The notes under the pieces are model-generated. The model worked only from the letters and a program-made list of their open reading frames with translations, made no database searches and was not told the DNA's origin. From assembly GCF_012935695.1 (NCBI RefSeq), contig NZ_CP052859.1, forward strand, positions 3,451,001 through 3,515,000: a stretch of DNA of 64,000 bases, written 5' to 3'. The number at the start of each line of letters is the position of its first letter. Within the stretch, counting starts at the first letter, position 1. The translations under genes were made by a program, and so were the position numbers. This document shows positions 16,905 to 25,860 of this stretch, one piece after another. This DNA comes from Pseudomonas sp. ADAK18 (lineage in GTDB: Bacteria; Pseudomonadota; Gammaproteobacteria; Pseudomonadales; Pseudomonadaceae).

Positions 16905-17893
16905 GACCGATTCTCCCTGGCACGTAGCGCCGCGCGCTCAAACACCCATCCCAGCAAAACCCCCACTACCCCGGCCGCCGCGAAGAAAGCCGCGACACTC
17001 AGGCGGTCCCAGGCGTATTCATAAAAACGCGTGTACAGGTCGATACCCAGAAACACCACACCAAACCCGGTGAAGCTGGGGTGCTTGAAACGAGCGCCAA
17101 TCACCAACTGGCTGATGGCCCCAACGGTGAACAGCAGTATCCAGAACCCCGATTGGGTCGAGCTGTAATTGTCCAGGCTGAGAAACCACAGCGAGCAGTT
17201 GAAGTAGAGCAGTCCGAAAATCACATACAAACGCCCGAAACCGCTGAAGTGGCGCAACGGCCCTTCTTCCGCCTGCTGGTGCCAAAGCCCCAGAAGCGCT
17301 GCCAGCCCGGCGATCACCGCCATGGCGCGCGGGTCCTGGATGTCGAACATATATGACCCACCACCGGCATACCGCTCCCAGGAGCCCAGGCCGTGAAAGG
17401 CGCACAGCAGTCCGAGAAACAATGGCCAGCGCAGGCGATAGCGATAGGCCGTGACCACACTCAGCAAGGCGGTGACCAGCAGCGCCAGAGGAATACGATC
17501 CAGCCCGCCCGCCTCGTCGCCAATGCCACCGAGTAACAGGCTGCCACCGATCAGCATCAGGCCGATGGTCAAAATGGCCACACCGGTCACCGGCATACGC
17601 CCGGCCGGATCACGCGCCAGACGCACCCCCACCCACCACAACACCCCACCGGCGATAAAAAACAGCACCACACCGAGAGTGACCGACTCACTGAGAAAGC
17701 TCACACCGCCCAGGATGGCCATGCCAATCAGAAGCACCGCACCGATGCCCAGCCATTGCAACACCGTCGATAACAGTTGGCCGGGACGCTGATAAGGCGC
17801 GCTCAGCCGCTCCCGGGTTTGCGGGTCGATCAAACCTCGATGCTGCCAGTCGGCAATTTCGTGAACCATTAGCTGCTGCGTGGTTTTTCTCAT
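16901..17893 (-). CDS. DUF2157 domain membrane protein
   Basis: 330-residue protein. The N-terminal DUF2157-type segment (MVHEIADWQHRGLIDPQTRERL) precedes about nine membrane helices (for example VLQWLGIGAVLLIGMAILGG). It is the first gene of a two-gene operon with a four-base overlap to the next. Proteins of this plan are widespread in Proteobacteria without assigned function. Confidence 0.75.
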   Translation of the reverse strand: MRKTTQQLMVHEIADWQHRGLIDPQTRERLSAPYQRPGQLLSTVLQWLGIGAVLLIGMAILGGVSFLSESVTLGVVLFFIAGGVLWWVGVRLARDPAGRMPVTGVAILTIGLMLIGGSLLLGGIGDEAGGLDRIPLALLVTALLSVVTAYRYRLRWPLFLGLLCAFHGLGSWERYAGGGSYMFDIQDPRAMAVIAGLAALLGLWHQQAEEGPLRHFSGFGRLYVIFGLLYFNCSLWFLSLDNYSSTQSGFWILLFTVGAISQLVIGARFKHPSFTGFGVVFLGIDLYTRFYEYAWDRLSVAAFFAAAGVVGVLLGWVFERAALRARENRS

Positions 17894-18016
17894 GGGGGTC
17901 AGGCGCTGCGTTAATTGTTCGGATAATGGGGGTGTCCGGTGCTTACAAGGACTGTCTACGCGAGCGGGACTATTTTTGAAACGGAAGAATAGTTAACAAC
18001 AGCATAGGAGCACCAC

Positions 18017-18130
18017 ATTTTCAAACGAAACAAGACTCCTGTGCTTGAGTGGCTGGAGCTGGCCAAGGACCAACGCACCCGCTTCCTGGCCTGTGCGGCG
18101 AGCCGGCAACTGCACCTGGCCTTGAACTGA
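18017..18130 (+). other. Possible 37-codon ORF with a non-standard ATT start
   Basis: After AGGAG at 18006-18010 a frame opens with ATT TTC AAA CGA and runs 37 codons to TGA with GC-rich third positions (peptide begins IFKRNKTPVLEWLELAKD and ends RQLHLALN). No ATG is present; a GTG at 18041 would give only 29 residues. It may be a real mini-protein using ATT, a gene that lost its start by one mutation, or a remnant. Confidence 0.35.
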
Positions 18131-18145
18131 TAGCCCTGGAAACGC

Positions 18146-19564
18146 TCATTGCAGCGTCCAGAATCCCAGGCGGCCCAGGCTGGCAGCCAACCTCAAGCGC
18201 GACGTTTGCCAATGGCTGAGGGTCTGAATGTGCTGCTCTTCAGCCCCGGCATACGCAGTCAGCGCGTTAAGCAACTCGATCATGCTGCCCACTCCGGAGT
18301 GATAGCGGCCCTGGACTACCTCCAGCGACTGACGCGATTGATCGACCAACTCATTGGTGCGCTGCAGGCTTTGGGTCTCAATATTCAACGTCTGGTAGCT
18401 GGCCCAAAGGTCCAGCGCGACCTGCTGTTCGACCTCGGCCAACTCTGCCTGGCTCGCTTCGACGCGAGCTTGTGCATTACGGACCTGGTAGGTACGTCCA
18501 AAACCTTCAAAGAGCGCAATGCTCAGTTGCAAGCCAATGCTGCGGTCGCGTTCACGCTCATCGCCATTGAATATCTTTGATTGCTGGCTTTGCGTGTATG
18601 TCAGGTCTGCCGTCAGTGCCAGGCTCGGAAGGCCGGCGGCACGTTTCTCATCGACAGCGGCCTGGGCGGCGTTAAGCCTGGCGTTTGCTGCAAGTACTGC
18701 GGGGTGATCCTGACGAGCCTGGATCAGCAGTTCATCGACCGCTTTCACAAACTGGGTGTCGGGCAGTGGCGTCAGGTCACCCGCCAGTTGCAAGGGTGTT
18801 TCCGGCGGCAGGCCCATGCGCAGGGCAATGACGCCCAAGGCATTACGCAATGCTCCACGGTCGCGGATCTGGCGCAGGTTTGCCTGGGAAAAAGCTGTTT
18901 GCGCCTGCAGGCGATCAGAGAGAGCAGCGGCTCCTGCCTTGTATTTGGCGTCGGCCGCTTCGAGATTGCGGGCCGCCAATTCGGCGATCTGCACCGAGGC
19001 GGCCAGACTGCGCTGAGCCGACAGGGCATCGTAATAGGCCTGCGCCGCCTGAACAAAAGTACTCTGCAACGTTGCGTCCTGAGTGGCATTGGCGGCCAAC
19101 AGCAACTGCCGGGCATTGCGCAAGGCGGCACCGCGTCGGCCGAAGTCCACCAGCACCCAATTCAGTTCAAGGCTTGCGCTGTTACGTCGCCGGTGCCCCT
19201 CGCCAGAGCGCATGTATGACTCGTCGTAGTCAACCCGGCCGTTACCGCGACTGGTGCCAATGCGTCCATTCAGACTAGGCAGATATGCCGACTGGCTGAG
19301 CCCCACTTGGGCTGCCTGGGCTTTGGCGTTGGCCCAACTGATACGAGTCTGCGGATCGTGGCAAAGAATCCGCTCGACCACCTGCTCTAACGGCAATCGC
19401 TCGGGCAAGCGACCGAAGCTGCAAGACAACTCGCCACGCGCGTCGTCGTACACCGCTTGCCGGGACACGCTATGAGCAGTGCCAAAAATGTCTGGCTCCA
19501 AGGCCCACGCTGATAACGAATATCCCAACAAGGCCGTCATCAAGCACTGCAACAGCCGCCTCAT
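18146..19564 (-). CDS. TolC-family outer membrane efflux protein
   Basis: 472-residue outer membrane channel for a type I secretion machine. A signal peptide (MRRLLQCLMTALLGYSLSAWA) precedes two outer-membrane-efflux repeats rich in long helices (about residues 60-250 and 270-460). AQAAQVGLSQSAYLPSLNGR near residue 84 is a typical TolC-family segment. It overlaps the upstream ABC exporter gene by four bases (ATGA) and ends the eight-gene peptide-export operon. It should dock with the HlyD-like adaptor to carry the processed peptide outside. Confidence 0.92.
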   Translation of the reverse strand: MRRLLQCLMTALLGYSLSAWALEPDIFGTAHSVSRQAVYDDARGELSCSFGRLPERLPLEQVVERILCHDPQTRISWANAKAQAAQVGLSQSAYLPSLNGRIGTSRGNGRVDYDESYMRSGEGHRRRNSASLELNWVLVDFGRRGAALRNARQLLLAANATQDATLQSTFVQAAQAYYDALSAQRSLAASVQIAELAARNLEAADAKYKAGAAALSDRLQAQTAFSQANLRQIRDRGALRNALGVIALRMGLPPETPLQLAGDLTPLPDTQFVKAVDELLIQARQDHPAVLAANARLNAAQAAVDEKRAAGLPSLALTADLTYTQSQQSKIFNGDERERDRSIGLQLSIALFEGFGRTYQVRNAQARVEASQAELAEVEQQVALDLWASYQTLNIETQSLQRTNELVDQSRQSLEVVQGRYHSGVGSMIELLNALTAYAGAEEQHIQTLSHWQTSRLRLAASLGRLGFWTLQ

Positions 19565-21735
19565 ACCAAGCCCTGTTTAATACCAGGCGAGACCCATTCG
19601 GTCTCTGTCCTGTCCACCAATACCTCTGCATCGTCGTGGACCACCTTACCGGCAAAGAGTCGGATAACACGGTCTGCAGAGGCGATGGTTTCAGGGCGGT
19701 GAGCGACCATGATACGTGTAATCCGCAACCCCTGAATGGCCTGGTTTACGCGCTGTTCGCACGCGACATCCAGGTGGCTGGTGGCCTCATCGAGGAATAG
19801 TATTCGCGGTTTTTTATAAAGCGCCCTGGCTAACAGCACACGCTGTTTTTGCCCGCCGGAGAGCACAGTACCCATGTCCCCCACCAACGTGTTGTAGCCC
19901 ATCGGCATGGCCTGAATATCGCTGTGAATCGATGCGATCCGGGCACACTCGATCAACCAGGACTGATCGACGTTGAGGTCGAAGAAACTGATGTTATCGC
20001 GCAAAGACCCGGCGAACAGTACATCGTCCTGGGTCACAGTACCCACCAGTTGCCGCAAACCATCCAGACCCAGTTGCTCCAGTTCGATACCGGCGATGCG
20101 GATCTGGCCCTGAGTGGCCGGCAGGATACCGAGCATGACGTTCATCAGTGTGCTCTTGCCACACCCAGAAGGCCCAACGATTGCCACCGACTCGCCCGCT
20201 GCGATCTGCAGGTCGAGGTTGTCCAGCACCCACGGTTCCTGCTCGGCATAACGATAGTGCAGGCCCTGAATCTCAATGCCTGCCTCGCCATCCACAAGAC
20301 TCTGCAGGTCGACACTGGAACGGGTTTCTTCCGGTGGGTGCAGAACAATATCTGCCAGGCGCTCACCCTGCAGTTGCAACATGCGCAACTCGAAGAACTT
20401 GTCGATCAAGTTACCAACCCGGGTATCAAACTGCGATTTATAGGCAATGAACGCAATCAACAGCCCGACGCTGAACTGGCCGTCCATCACCATGCTTGCC
20501 CCAAGCCAGATCACCAACAGGTTTTCAACGCCGAACAGCAGCCCATTCATTTGTTGATACAGCAGGCGCAGCTTTTGCGTGCGCAAGCCTGCGTTGATCT
20601 GCTCCACCAACAGCCCCAACCAGGCTGATCGGCGCTCTTCCTGACGCTGAAACAGTTTCAACGGACGAATGCCACGCACCGTTTCCAGAAAATGGCTTTG
20701 CTGGCGTGCGGCATGGATGATCTGTTCTTCAGTTGCGTTGCGCAGTGGCCGGTACCAGATGCACCGTCCCAATGCGTAGAGCACCATAGTAACGATAGCG
20801 ATAGCGGCCAGGGCCGGACTGTAGAGCAGCATCATGGCTAGGGTCGCGACGGACATCAGTCCGTCGAGAATCGCCGACAGAAAAGCCGCCGTCAGCGTCT
20901 GCTGGATGTTATCCACTGCACCAAAACGCGAGACCACATCCCCCAAGTAGCGCTTCTCAAAATACTGGATGGGCAAGCGCAGCAGATGACTGAAGACATT
21001 CGCCCGCCACTGTACCGAAAGCAGCGTGCTCAAATGCATCATGACCCAGGCACGCACACCGCTGACCGCTTGCTGCATCAGCAACAGCAGAGTGAAACCC
21101 AGCACCAGCGTACTGAGCAGATCGTGATCGGCGCTGATAATGACGTTGTCGATGGTCCACTGCAGCAAGAACGGGCTGATCAAGGAAAAGACCTCCAGCG
21201 TCAACGCCAGCAGCAATACCTGCAGCAGCGAACGGTACAGGCCGCTGATTCGCCCCATCATGCCCAGGAGCTTAATCCGCGGTTTATCCTCCTGCTGCTC
21301 GAAACCACTGTCCGGCCACAGCTCCAGCGCGATGCCGGTAAAGCTTTGGGACAAGCCTTCATGGCTGACCCGACGCAGCCCCCGGGCCGGGTCATGCACA
21401 ACGACCCCATGCCGATCGACAGACTTGAGCACGACAAAATGATTAAAATTCCAATGCAGGATGCAGGGCAGCTTGAGCTGGCCGAGACCGTCTACATCCA
21501 GCGTGATAGCCCGAGCGCCCAACTGCAGTTGGTGGGCGCTGTTGATCAATTGCCTGAGCGCAATGCCCTTGAGGGACACGCTGCAACGGCGACGTAAATC
21601 GACCATATCGACCCGGTGACCGTGATAGCCGGCAATCATCGCCAGACAAGCCAGGCCACATTCAGTGGCTTCGGTCTGCAGCACCAGAGGCAGGCGGCGC
21701 CCGGGACGCAAGGCTATGGCGTCGAGAAAAGTCAT
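19561..21735 (-). CDS. C39 peptidase-containing ABC transporter (bacteriocin exporter)
   Basis: 724-residue inner-membrane protein of the CvaB/LagD group, which cleaves double-glycine leaders and exports the cargo. The N-terminal C39 peptidase has oxyanion Gln20 and a complete triad Cys26 (in TEATECGLACLAMIAGY), His99 (in HWNFNHFVVLKS) and Asp115 (in HDPARG). An exporter membrane domain (about 165-440) and an ATPase (about 480-715) with Walker A GPSGCGKST, signature LSGGQKQR and Walker B ILFLDEATS follow. All catalytic residues are present. The partner adaptor lies 11 bases upstream and TolC overlaps downstream. The GG-leader peptide at 25669-25860 is the obvious substrate. Confidence 0.95.
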   Translation of the reverse strand: MTFLDAIALRPGRRLPLVLQTEATECGLACLAMIAGYHGHRVDMVDLRRRCSVSLKGIALRQLINSAHQLQLGARAITLDVDGLGQLKLPCILHWNFNHFVVLKSVDRHGVVVHDPARGLRRVSHEGLSQSFTGIALELWPDSGFEQQEDKPRIKLLGMMGRISGLYRSLLQVLLLALTLEVFSLISPFLLQWTIDNVIISADHDLLSTLVLGFTLLLLMQQAVSGVRAWVMMHLSTLLSVQWRANVFSHLLRLPIQYFEKRYLGDVVSRFGAVDNIQQTLTAAFLSAILDGLMSVATLAMMLLYSPALAAIAIVTMVLYALGRCIWYRPLRNATEEQIIHAARQQSHFLETVRGIRPLKLFQRQEERRSAWLGLLVEQINAGLRTQKLRLLYQQMNGLLFGVENLLVIWLGASMVMDGQFSVGLLIAFIAYKSQFDTRVGNLIDKFFELRMLQLQGERLADIVLHPPEETRSSVDLQSLVDGEAGIEIQGLHYRYAEQEPWVLDNLDLQIAAGESVAIVGPSGCGKSTLMNVMLGILPATQGQIRIAGIELEQLGLDGLRQLVGTVTQDDVLFAGSLRDNISFFDLNVDQSWLIECARIASIHSDIQAMPMGYNTLVGDMGTVLSGGQKQRVLLARALYKKPRILFLDEATSHLDVACEQRVNQAIQGLRITRIMVAHRPETIASADRVIRLFAGKVVHDDAEVLVDRTETEWVSPGIKQGLV

Positions 21736-21746
21736 GGGACGGTTTC

Positions 21747-23015
21747 CTAGTATTTGCCGGTCAGGCTATAAAGAGGTTCCAGCACCCACTCATAGAGACG
21801 ACGGCTCTCCTGCAGGATGTCGGCATCGAGCAGCATTCCGCTTTGCAAGGGTTGTGGCTTGCCGTAGGCCATGACGGACTGCTCATTGAGCTGTACACGC
21901 AAACGGTAGAGCTGTTCGCCATTGCGCGACAGGCCCGGCACTTCACCCGCCATAACGGCCAGGTCTGCCGAGGGAACGGCGGTGCGTGAAATGGACAGAA
22001 CCTGAGCCTGATATTGGCCAAACTTCTGATAGGGGTAGGCCTGGTAACGAATCAATACCGCATCCCCCGGCCTGATAAACCCCACCGATTTGCTCGGCGC
22101 ATAGAGTTCTGCCTGAAGTTGGGAATCACGGGGCATGATGCTCAGCAGCGTGCGCGAAGGGTCCACCGTTTGGCCGACTTCAGCCAACACGGCTGTCGCT
22201 ATACCGCTTCCCGGTGCTGTGATCAGCAACGTACGTTTTGCTTCACTTTCCGCCAGCTCCTGTTCGATACCCGAGAGCTGTCGGCGTATGGGCGCCAGTT
22301 CATTGGCTTGGCGTGTATCAAGGCCTGCCAATTCATTACGGCGCTCGGTGAGTTGTTGGGTGATTGAGGTGCGTTCGCGGTCCAGGCTTTGCAGTGCCTG
22401 ACGCTGCCCCAACAACTCGGCTTGCCGCTGCTGGAACTGGTCCATAGAGATATAACCCTTTTGCATCAACTCCTGATAACGACTGGACGCATCGTCCGCC
22501 AGGGCCACCCGCTCGCGCTGGCTGGCCAACTGTGCGGCCAGGTTGGTTAACTCGTTGCGTAGAGTGGCCACCTTGCTGGACAGACTGTCGCGTTCAGACT
22601 GGTGCAATTGCCAGGTTTTCTGCAGCTCGTCATCCAGTGATTCACGGCGCTGCTTGAGCTGATAACTGACACGTGCCTGCACCGGGTCGGCACCGGAGCC
22701 ATAACGCTCACTGGAAATGCTCAGCAAAGGATCTCCAAGCACGACCGCCTGCCCTTCGGCGACAAACTTCTCCAGCACGACGCCAGTCTGCGGGGTACGA
22801 ACTTTTATCTGCCCGCTTGCCGGAACCAGTTGCCCACTTACCGTACTGCGCTTGGTATAAGAGCCCCAGATAAAAAAGCCGCCAACCACGCCCAGCATCG
22901 CCAAGGCAAACACAGTGAGAAAGGCAAAAGACGTGGGCCGGATCAGCACAATCTCACCCAGCCACTTAACACGCTGCGCATCGGACGCGGCGCTACGAAA
23001 AAGCCTGTCACCCAC
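21747..23015 (-). CDS. HlyD-family membrane fusion adaptor
   Basis: 422-residue periplasmic adaptor of the CvaA type. A short cytosolic N terminus and one transmembrane helix (about 30-52) precede a lipoyl-like half motif (VRTPQTGVVLEKFVAEGQAV). A long coiled coil (about 125-275, many Gln, Glu, Arg and Leu) and a beta-barrel domain follow. It bridges the C39 exporter and the TolC channel. It starts 61 bases after the Sel1 gene. Confidence 0.93.
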   Translation of the reverse strand: MGDRLFRSAASDAQRVKWLGEIVLIRPTSFAFLTVFALAMLGVVGGFFIWGSYTKRSTVSGQLVPASGQIKVRTPQTGVVLEKFVAEGQAVVLGDPLLSISSERYGSGADPVQARVSYQLKQRRESLDDELQKTWQLHQSERDSLSSKVATLRNELTNLAAQLASQRERVALADDASSRYQELMQKGYISMDQFQQRQAELLGQRQALQSLDRERTSITQQLTERRNELAGLDTRQANELAPIRRQLSGIEQELAESEAKRTLLITAPGSGIATAVLAEVGQTVDPSRTLLSIMPRDSQLQAELYAPSKSVGFIRPGDAVLIRYQAYPYQKFGQYQAQVLSISRTAVPSADLAVMAGEVPGLSRNGEQLYRLRVQLNEQSVMAYGKPQPLQSGMLLDADILQESRRLYEWVLEPLYSLTGKY

Positions 23016-23076
23016 AAATCACTCCTGACATCCGAGGCCGGATGACACTTGGCTGATCAGCCGTCTATAGGTGATT

Positions 23077-24063
23077 TCATTTATTGATGAGCAACCCGCG
23101 TCGGTTATTGTCATCTTTGATAAACGTTTGTATTTCCTGACGCCATGCCGCTTTCGTCTGCTCGTTGGCAGAGTCGCGGATGGAGGGCATTTCCGTTTCG
23201 ATAATCCCAACACGCTTGGCGGCTTCGGGAACCCTTGCACTGGCCAGCCAATACCACTTGTAGGCTTCGGGAATATTGACCTCTTGTCCGAGTCCCTTCT
23301 CGAAGATGTAGCCCAGGTTCGCCTGCGCCTGGGGGACATCAAGCATCGCCGCTTCTCTATACCACTGGGAAGCCAGGGGCAGATTCTTGGGCATGCCCAC
23401 ACCGGTGGCAAAACATTTTCCGGTCAAAAAAGCACCCTCACCATACCCCGCCTTCGCCGCCCTTTCGTAGTATTGGCAAGCCGATTCAGGGCCACCTTCC
23501 GGCGTCAGGTGGTTGGCACTCAAAGAGCCCAAGCGGAACAACGCCTTCGCGTAGTTCAGTTTTGCCGACTGTTCATAGTATCCAATGGCCTGGGAAATGG
23601 ATTTGGGTACACCGAGCCCTAACTCGTACATAAACCCCAAATTATAGATAGAGGTCGGATTGTCATGTGCAACAGAAAGCTCCAGATAGTGTTTGGCCTT
23701 TTTATAATCGGCTGCGCCGATGGCACTACCATCCAGATACAGAGCGCCCAACGTCGCTTGTGCAGGCGCATAGTCTTGACGAGCCAGATCAGTCCATATT
23801 TTCAGCGCGGCAGCGACATCCCTCGCTCGTCCTTTTCCAGTGAGCAACAAGCCTGCCAGCATGTTTCTGGCAGCAGGATCATTGTTTTGTTTGGCTAGCG
23901 TTGAAGCCAGCGAGAAGGCAGTTGCATAGTCATCTCTGGTATAGGCCGCCCGTGCGTCCTCTATGGTCGCCGCGTTACCGACCGATAAATACAGGACACC
24001 GCAGGCAGCCATTGCCAGCTTATTGAATTTGGCTTTTATCTTTGTAACAGGCTCTGGCTTCAT
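23077..24063 (-). CDS. Secreted Sel1-repeat protein
   Basis: 328-residue protein with a signal-like N terminus (KFNKLAMAACGVLYLSVGNAA) and about six Sel1/TPR-like repeats of ~36 residues (for example AIGYYEQSAKLNYAKALFRL and ASQWYREAAMLDVPQAQANL). Such repeats form an alpha-solenoid used for protein binding. The predicted location is the periplasm. Its start overlaps the end of the aspartic protease gene by 44 bases, so the two are translated together. It may scaffold or protect an export or maturation step; this is inference. Its GC content is visibly lower than that of the exporter genes downstream. Confidence 0.85.
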   Translation of the reverse strand: MKPEPVTKIKAKFNKLAMAACGVLYLSVGNAATIEDARAAYTRDDYATAFSLASTLAKQNNDPAARNMLAGLLLTGKGRARDVAAALKIWTDLARQDYAPAQATLGALYLDGSAIGAADYKKAKHYLELSVAHDNPTSIYNLGFMYELGLGVPKSISQAIGYYEQSAKLNYAKALFRLGSLSANHLTPEGGPESACQYYERAAKAGYGEGAFLTGKCFATGVGMPKNLPLASQWYREAAMLDVPQAQANLGYIFEKGLGQEVNIPEAYKWYWLASARVPEAAKRVGIIETEMPSIRDSANEQTKAAWRQEIQTFIKDDNNRRGLLINK

Positions 24064-25249
24064 GTGTATTCCATATTAATTCGTGATCTTGAAACGCAGC
24101 CCATCCCAAGACATGGGGCGTCAGGTACTGCTGTTCGGCCAGCTTCGTATAGGAAACACTTTTCGACACGCCTCCCATTTTTAGAAGCACCGCTGTATCA
24201 GCGATAGACCTAGAGTGAGCGCCGTTCACATCAGTAATTATTTTGCTTCGCTGATTTTTCCCAGCAGGACCCACCTCACTTCCCCCACCACTTAAATAAT
24301 ATGGATTACCCGTATCAATCGATGCAGCTGTTTTTTTACCATCAACTTCCGCAAGCAAATACAGAAACTGGGTTTGCCTTGAATAAGTACTACCCAGAAA
24401 CACCTTGGCTATGCACTGTGCTTCGAGCTTCTCTATTTCTGAAGCTGGCAAATTCAACACAATTCGATCGCTACGAATGACAACATTGTCAAAGCTGGAA
24501 ATCAGATCCAGCCCAATCAGATTGAGACTCCCGCCTACCACAACGAGAACGTTCTTAAATTCAGTCCCGGCGATTTTTATTTTCTTGATCATTCCATAAT
24601 TGGCATTTAGCGGCTCTTGGCTATAATAACTCTTGACCCTAACCGGGAGCTTAACCAGCTCAATGCCAAACCTAAGAGCATCAGACTCACTGATAATCGT
24701 CACGCTCGCCCCGGTATCAAATAAGGCCTGTGCCCGAGCCCCATTGATTTCGACGTCAATCAGAGGGTCAGTAGAATTTTTGAGAAAATCATTGTCTTCG
24801 CTATTTAATTCTATTTGAGCATTCTCAAAAAAACTCACCTGCCGATCGTGCAAGGACTTGAGGACGTCAGCATCTAGTTCAGCAATAAAACTTCCAGCCT
24901 GACGACGCTGGTCTGTACTCATCGACCCCAGGACCTTTACATAAGTATCTAAACGCCCGTCATTGAGGCTATTACCGAGCAGAACAAGTTTGCAGGCGAT
25001 CGCCAAACTCTCATCAATGATAGACACACAATCGGCGAGACTCAACTCCGTAGAAGGCTGTTTATACTGACTTCTGGCCAGAACAGCGGAGAGTAGTGTT
25101 TGGCCATCTGAAGTTGAAGTGTCGACCCCCTTTAACTTACCGGCGGTTGGCGCATACAATTTGGCTTGGACATCCTGCAACTCTAAAGCGCTAGCATGCA
25201 TCGACAGCAAAAATACGATCAAGCATAAAGCAGCATTATTTCTGAGCAT
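24020..25249 (-). CDS. Secreted retropepsin-like aspartic protease with two DTG motifs
   Basis: 409-residue exported protein: signal peptide MLRNNAALCLIVFLLSMHASA, then an alpha-rich region to about residue 155. Two aspartyl-protease-like lobes follow, each with the catalytic triplet: ALFDTGAS (Asp178) followed by the flap-like GLDLISSF, and ASIDTGNPY (Asp312). Two DTG sites in one chain allow a pepsin-like internal dimer, unlike ordinary single-lobe retropepsins. The gene overlaps its neighbours on both sides in the peptide-export operon. A role in peptide maturation or immunity is inference only. Confidence 0.8.
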   Translation of the reverse strand: MLRNNAALCLIVFLLSMHASALELQDVQAKLYAPTAGKLKGVDTSTSDGQTLLSAVLARSQYKQPSTELSLADCVSIIDESLAIACKLVLLGNSLNDGRLDTYVKVLGSMSTDQRRQAGSFIAELDADVLKSLHDRQVSFFENAQIELNSEDNDFLKNSTDPLIDVEINGARAQALFDTGASVTIISESDALRFGIELVKLPVRVKSYYSQEPLNANYGMIKKIKIAGTEFKNVLVVVGGSLNLIGLDLISSFDNVVIRSDRIVLNLPASEIEKLEAQCIAKVFLGSTYSRQTQFLYLLAEVDGKKTAASIDTGNPYYLSGGGSEVGPAGKNQRSKIITDVNGAHSRSIADTAVLLKMGGVSKSVSYTKLAEQQYLTPHVLGWAAFQDHELIWNTHEARACYKDKSQIQ

Positions 25250-25619
25250 TCTTTAGTCCAAATGACTCTTCAAGCCTTTCTATTTCGCGCTCCGACAGGG
25301 CCGGCGGGGCTATAAGCTGCTTTGCTGAATCAGGCAAAGGTTTTACGGGCTCTGCTTTCCTCGCTTTCTTAGAAAGGTTTCTACTGCTGACGGGGTATAA
25401 GCTTTCATCAAGGCACTTATCCCGCATTGTCTGACTGGACAAGCTATAACACCCTTTACCACTGGAAATCGCTCGAGCTTCACATGTGGTTTTGCCATCA
25501 GGGTCTTCCAAGTTAATACAACCTAATGACCCGAATGCATGCCCCAGCACAATAGCTGGATCCGCAGCATAGATAGCAGTTGGAAAGAGCAGCATCAGGA
25601 TAATTCTTGCAGGTCGCAT
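25236..25619 (-). CDS. Small secreted Cys protein of unknown function
   Basis: 127-residue protein with signal peptide MRPARIILMLLFPTAIYA. Two Cys-x11-Cys units follow (GCINLEDPDGKTTCEA and GCYSLSSQTMRDKCLD), then a basic/proline-rich tail (KKARKAEPVKPLP) and a C-terminal helix (SEREIERLEESFGLK). The Cys units have the same spacing as the six repeats of the protein at 4564-4989. The gene lies directly after the microcin-like gene, a position where immunity proteins are often encoded, but the secreted nature is unusual for that role. It overlaps the protease gene by 14 bases. Confidence 0.75.
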   Translation of the reverse strand: MRPARIILMLLFPTAIYAADPAIVLGHAFGSLGCINLEDPDGKTTCEARAISSGKGCYSLSSQTMRDKCLDESLYPVSSRNLSKKARKAEPVKPLPDSAKQLIAPPALSEREIERLEESFGLKNAQK

Positions 25620-25637
25620 CTTTAGACACCTTTTGGA

Positions 25638-25661
25638 AAGTGCGCCGGTTAAGGCACACTT
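25638..25661 (-). terminator. Intra-operon hairpin just after the microcin-like gene
   Basis: On the minus strand AAGTGTGCC, loop TTAACC, GGCGCACTT gives a nine-pair stem with one G-U pair. It starts 8 bases after the precursor stop codon. A short TTT but no long U-run follows. It could attenuate or stabilise the precursor end of the transcript, raising peptide over downstream products. Confidence 0.45.
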
Positions 25662-25668
25662 TATTTAT

Positions 25669-25860
25669 TTAATACTCAATGCTCACACCCACCCCAACTG
25701 AAGGCTCACCTCCCGAGACCGATCCGCCTACGGTGACGCTGCTCCCACCCGAAGACCAGGTCGGCCCGGTGTAACCACCGTTCGACCCCAGCCATTCAAA
25801 CTCAATGGTATTGTTACCGCCCGATACCAGCATTAGCTCTTTTTCAGTAAGTTCGCGCAT
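25669..25860 (-). CDS. Double-glycine leader microcin/bacteriocin-like precursor
   Basis: 63-residue precursor. The 15-residue leader MRELTEKELMLVSGG fits the class II microcin/colicin V consensus (MR-LT--EL--VSGG). Cleavage after Gly-Gly would give a 48-residue core starting NNTIEFEWLGSNGG and ending VGVGVSIEY, with 12 Gly, 9 Ser, four Glu and no Cys, Lys, Arg or His. The start at 25860 follows AAGGAG with a five-base spacer; a longer frame from 25893 has no such site. The core is acidic and lacks the Ser-rich siderophore-attachment tail of class IIb microcins. Export and processing are expected through the C39 exporter of the same operon. Confidence 0.88.
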   Translation of the reverse strand: MRELTEKELMLVSGGNNTIEFEWLGSNGGYTGPTWSSGGSSVTVGGSVSGGEPSVGVGVSIEY

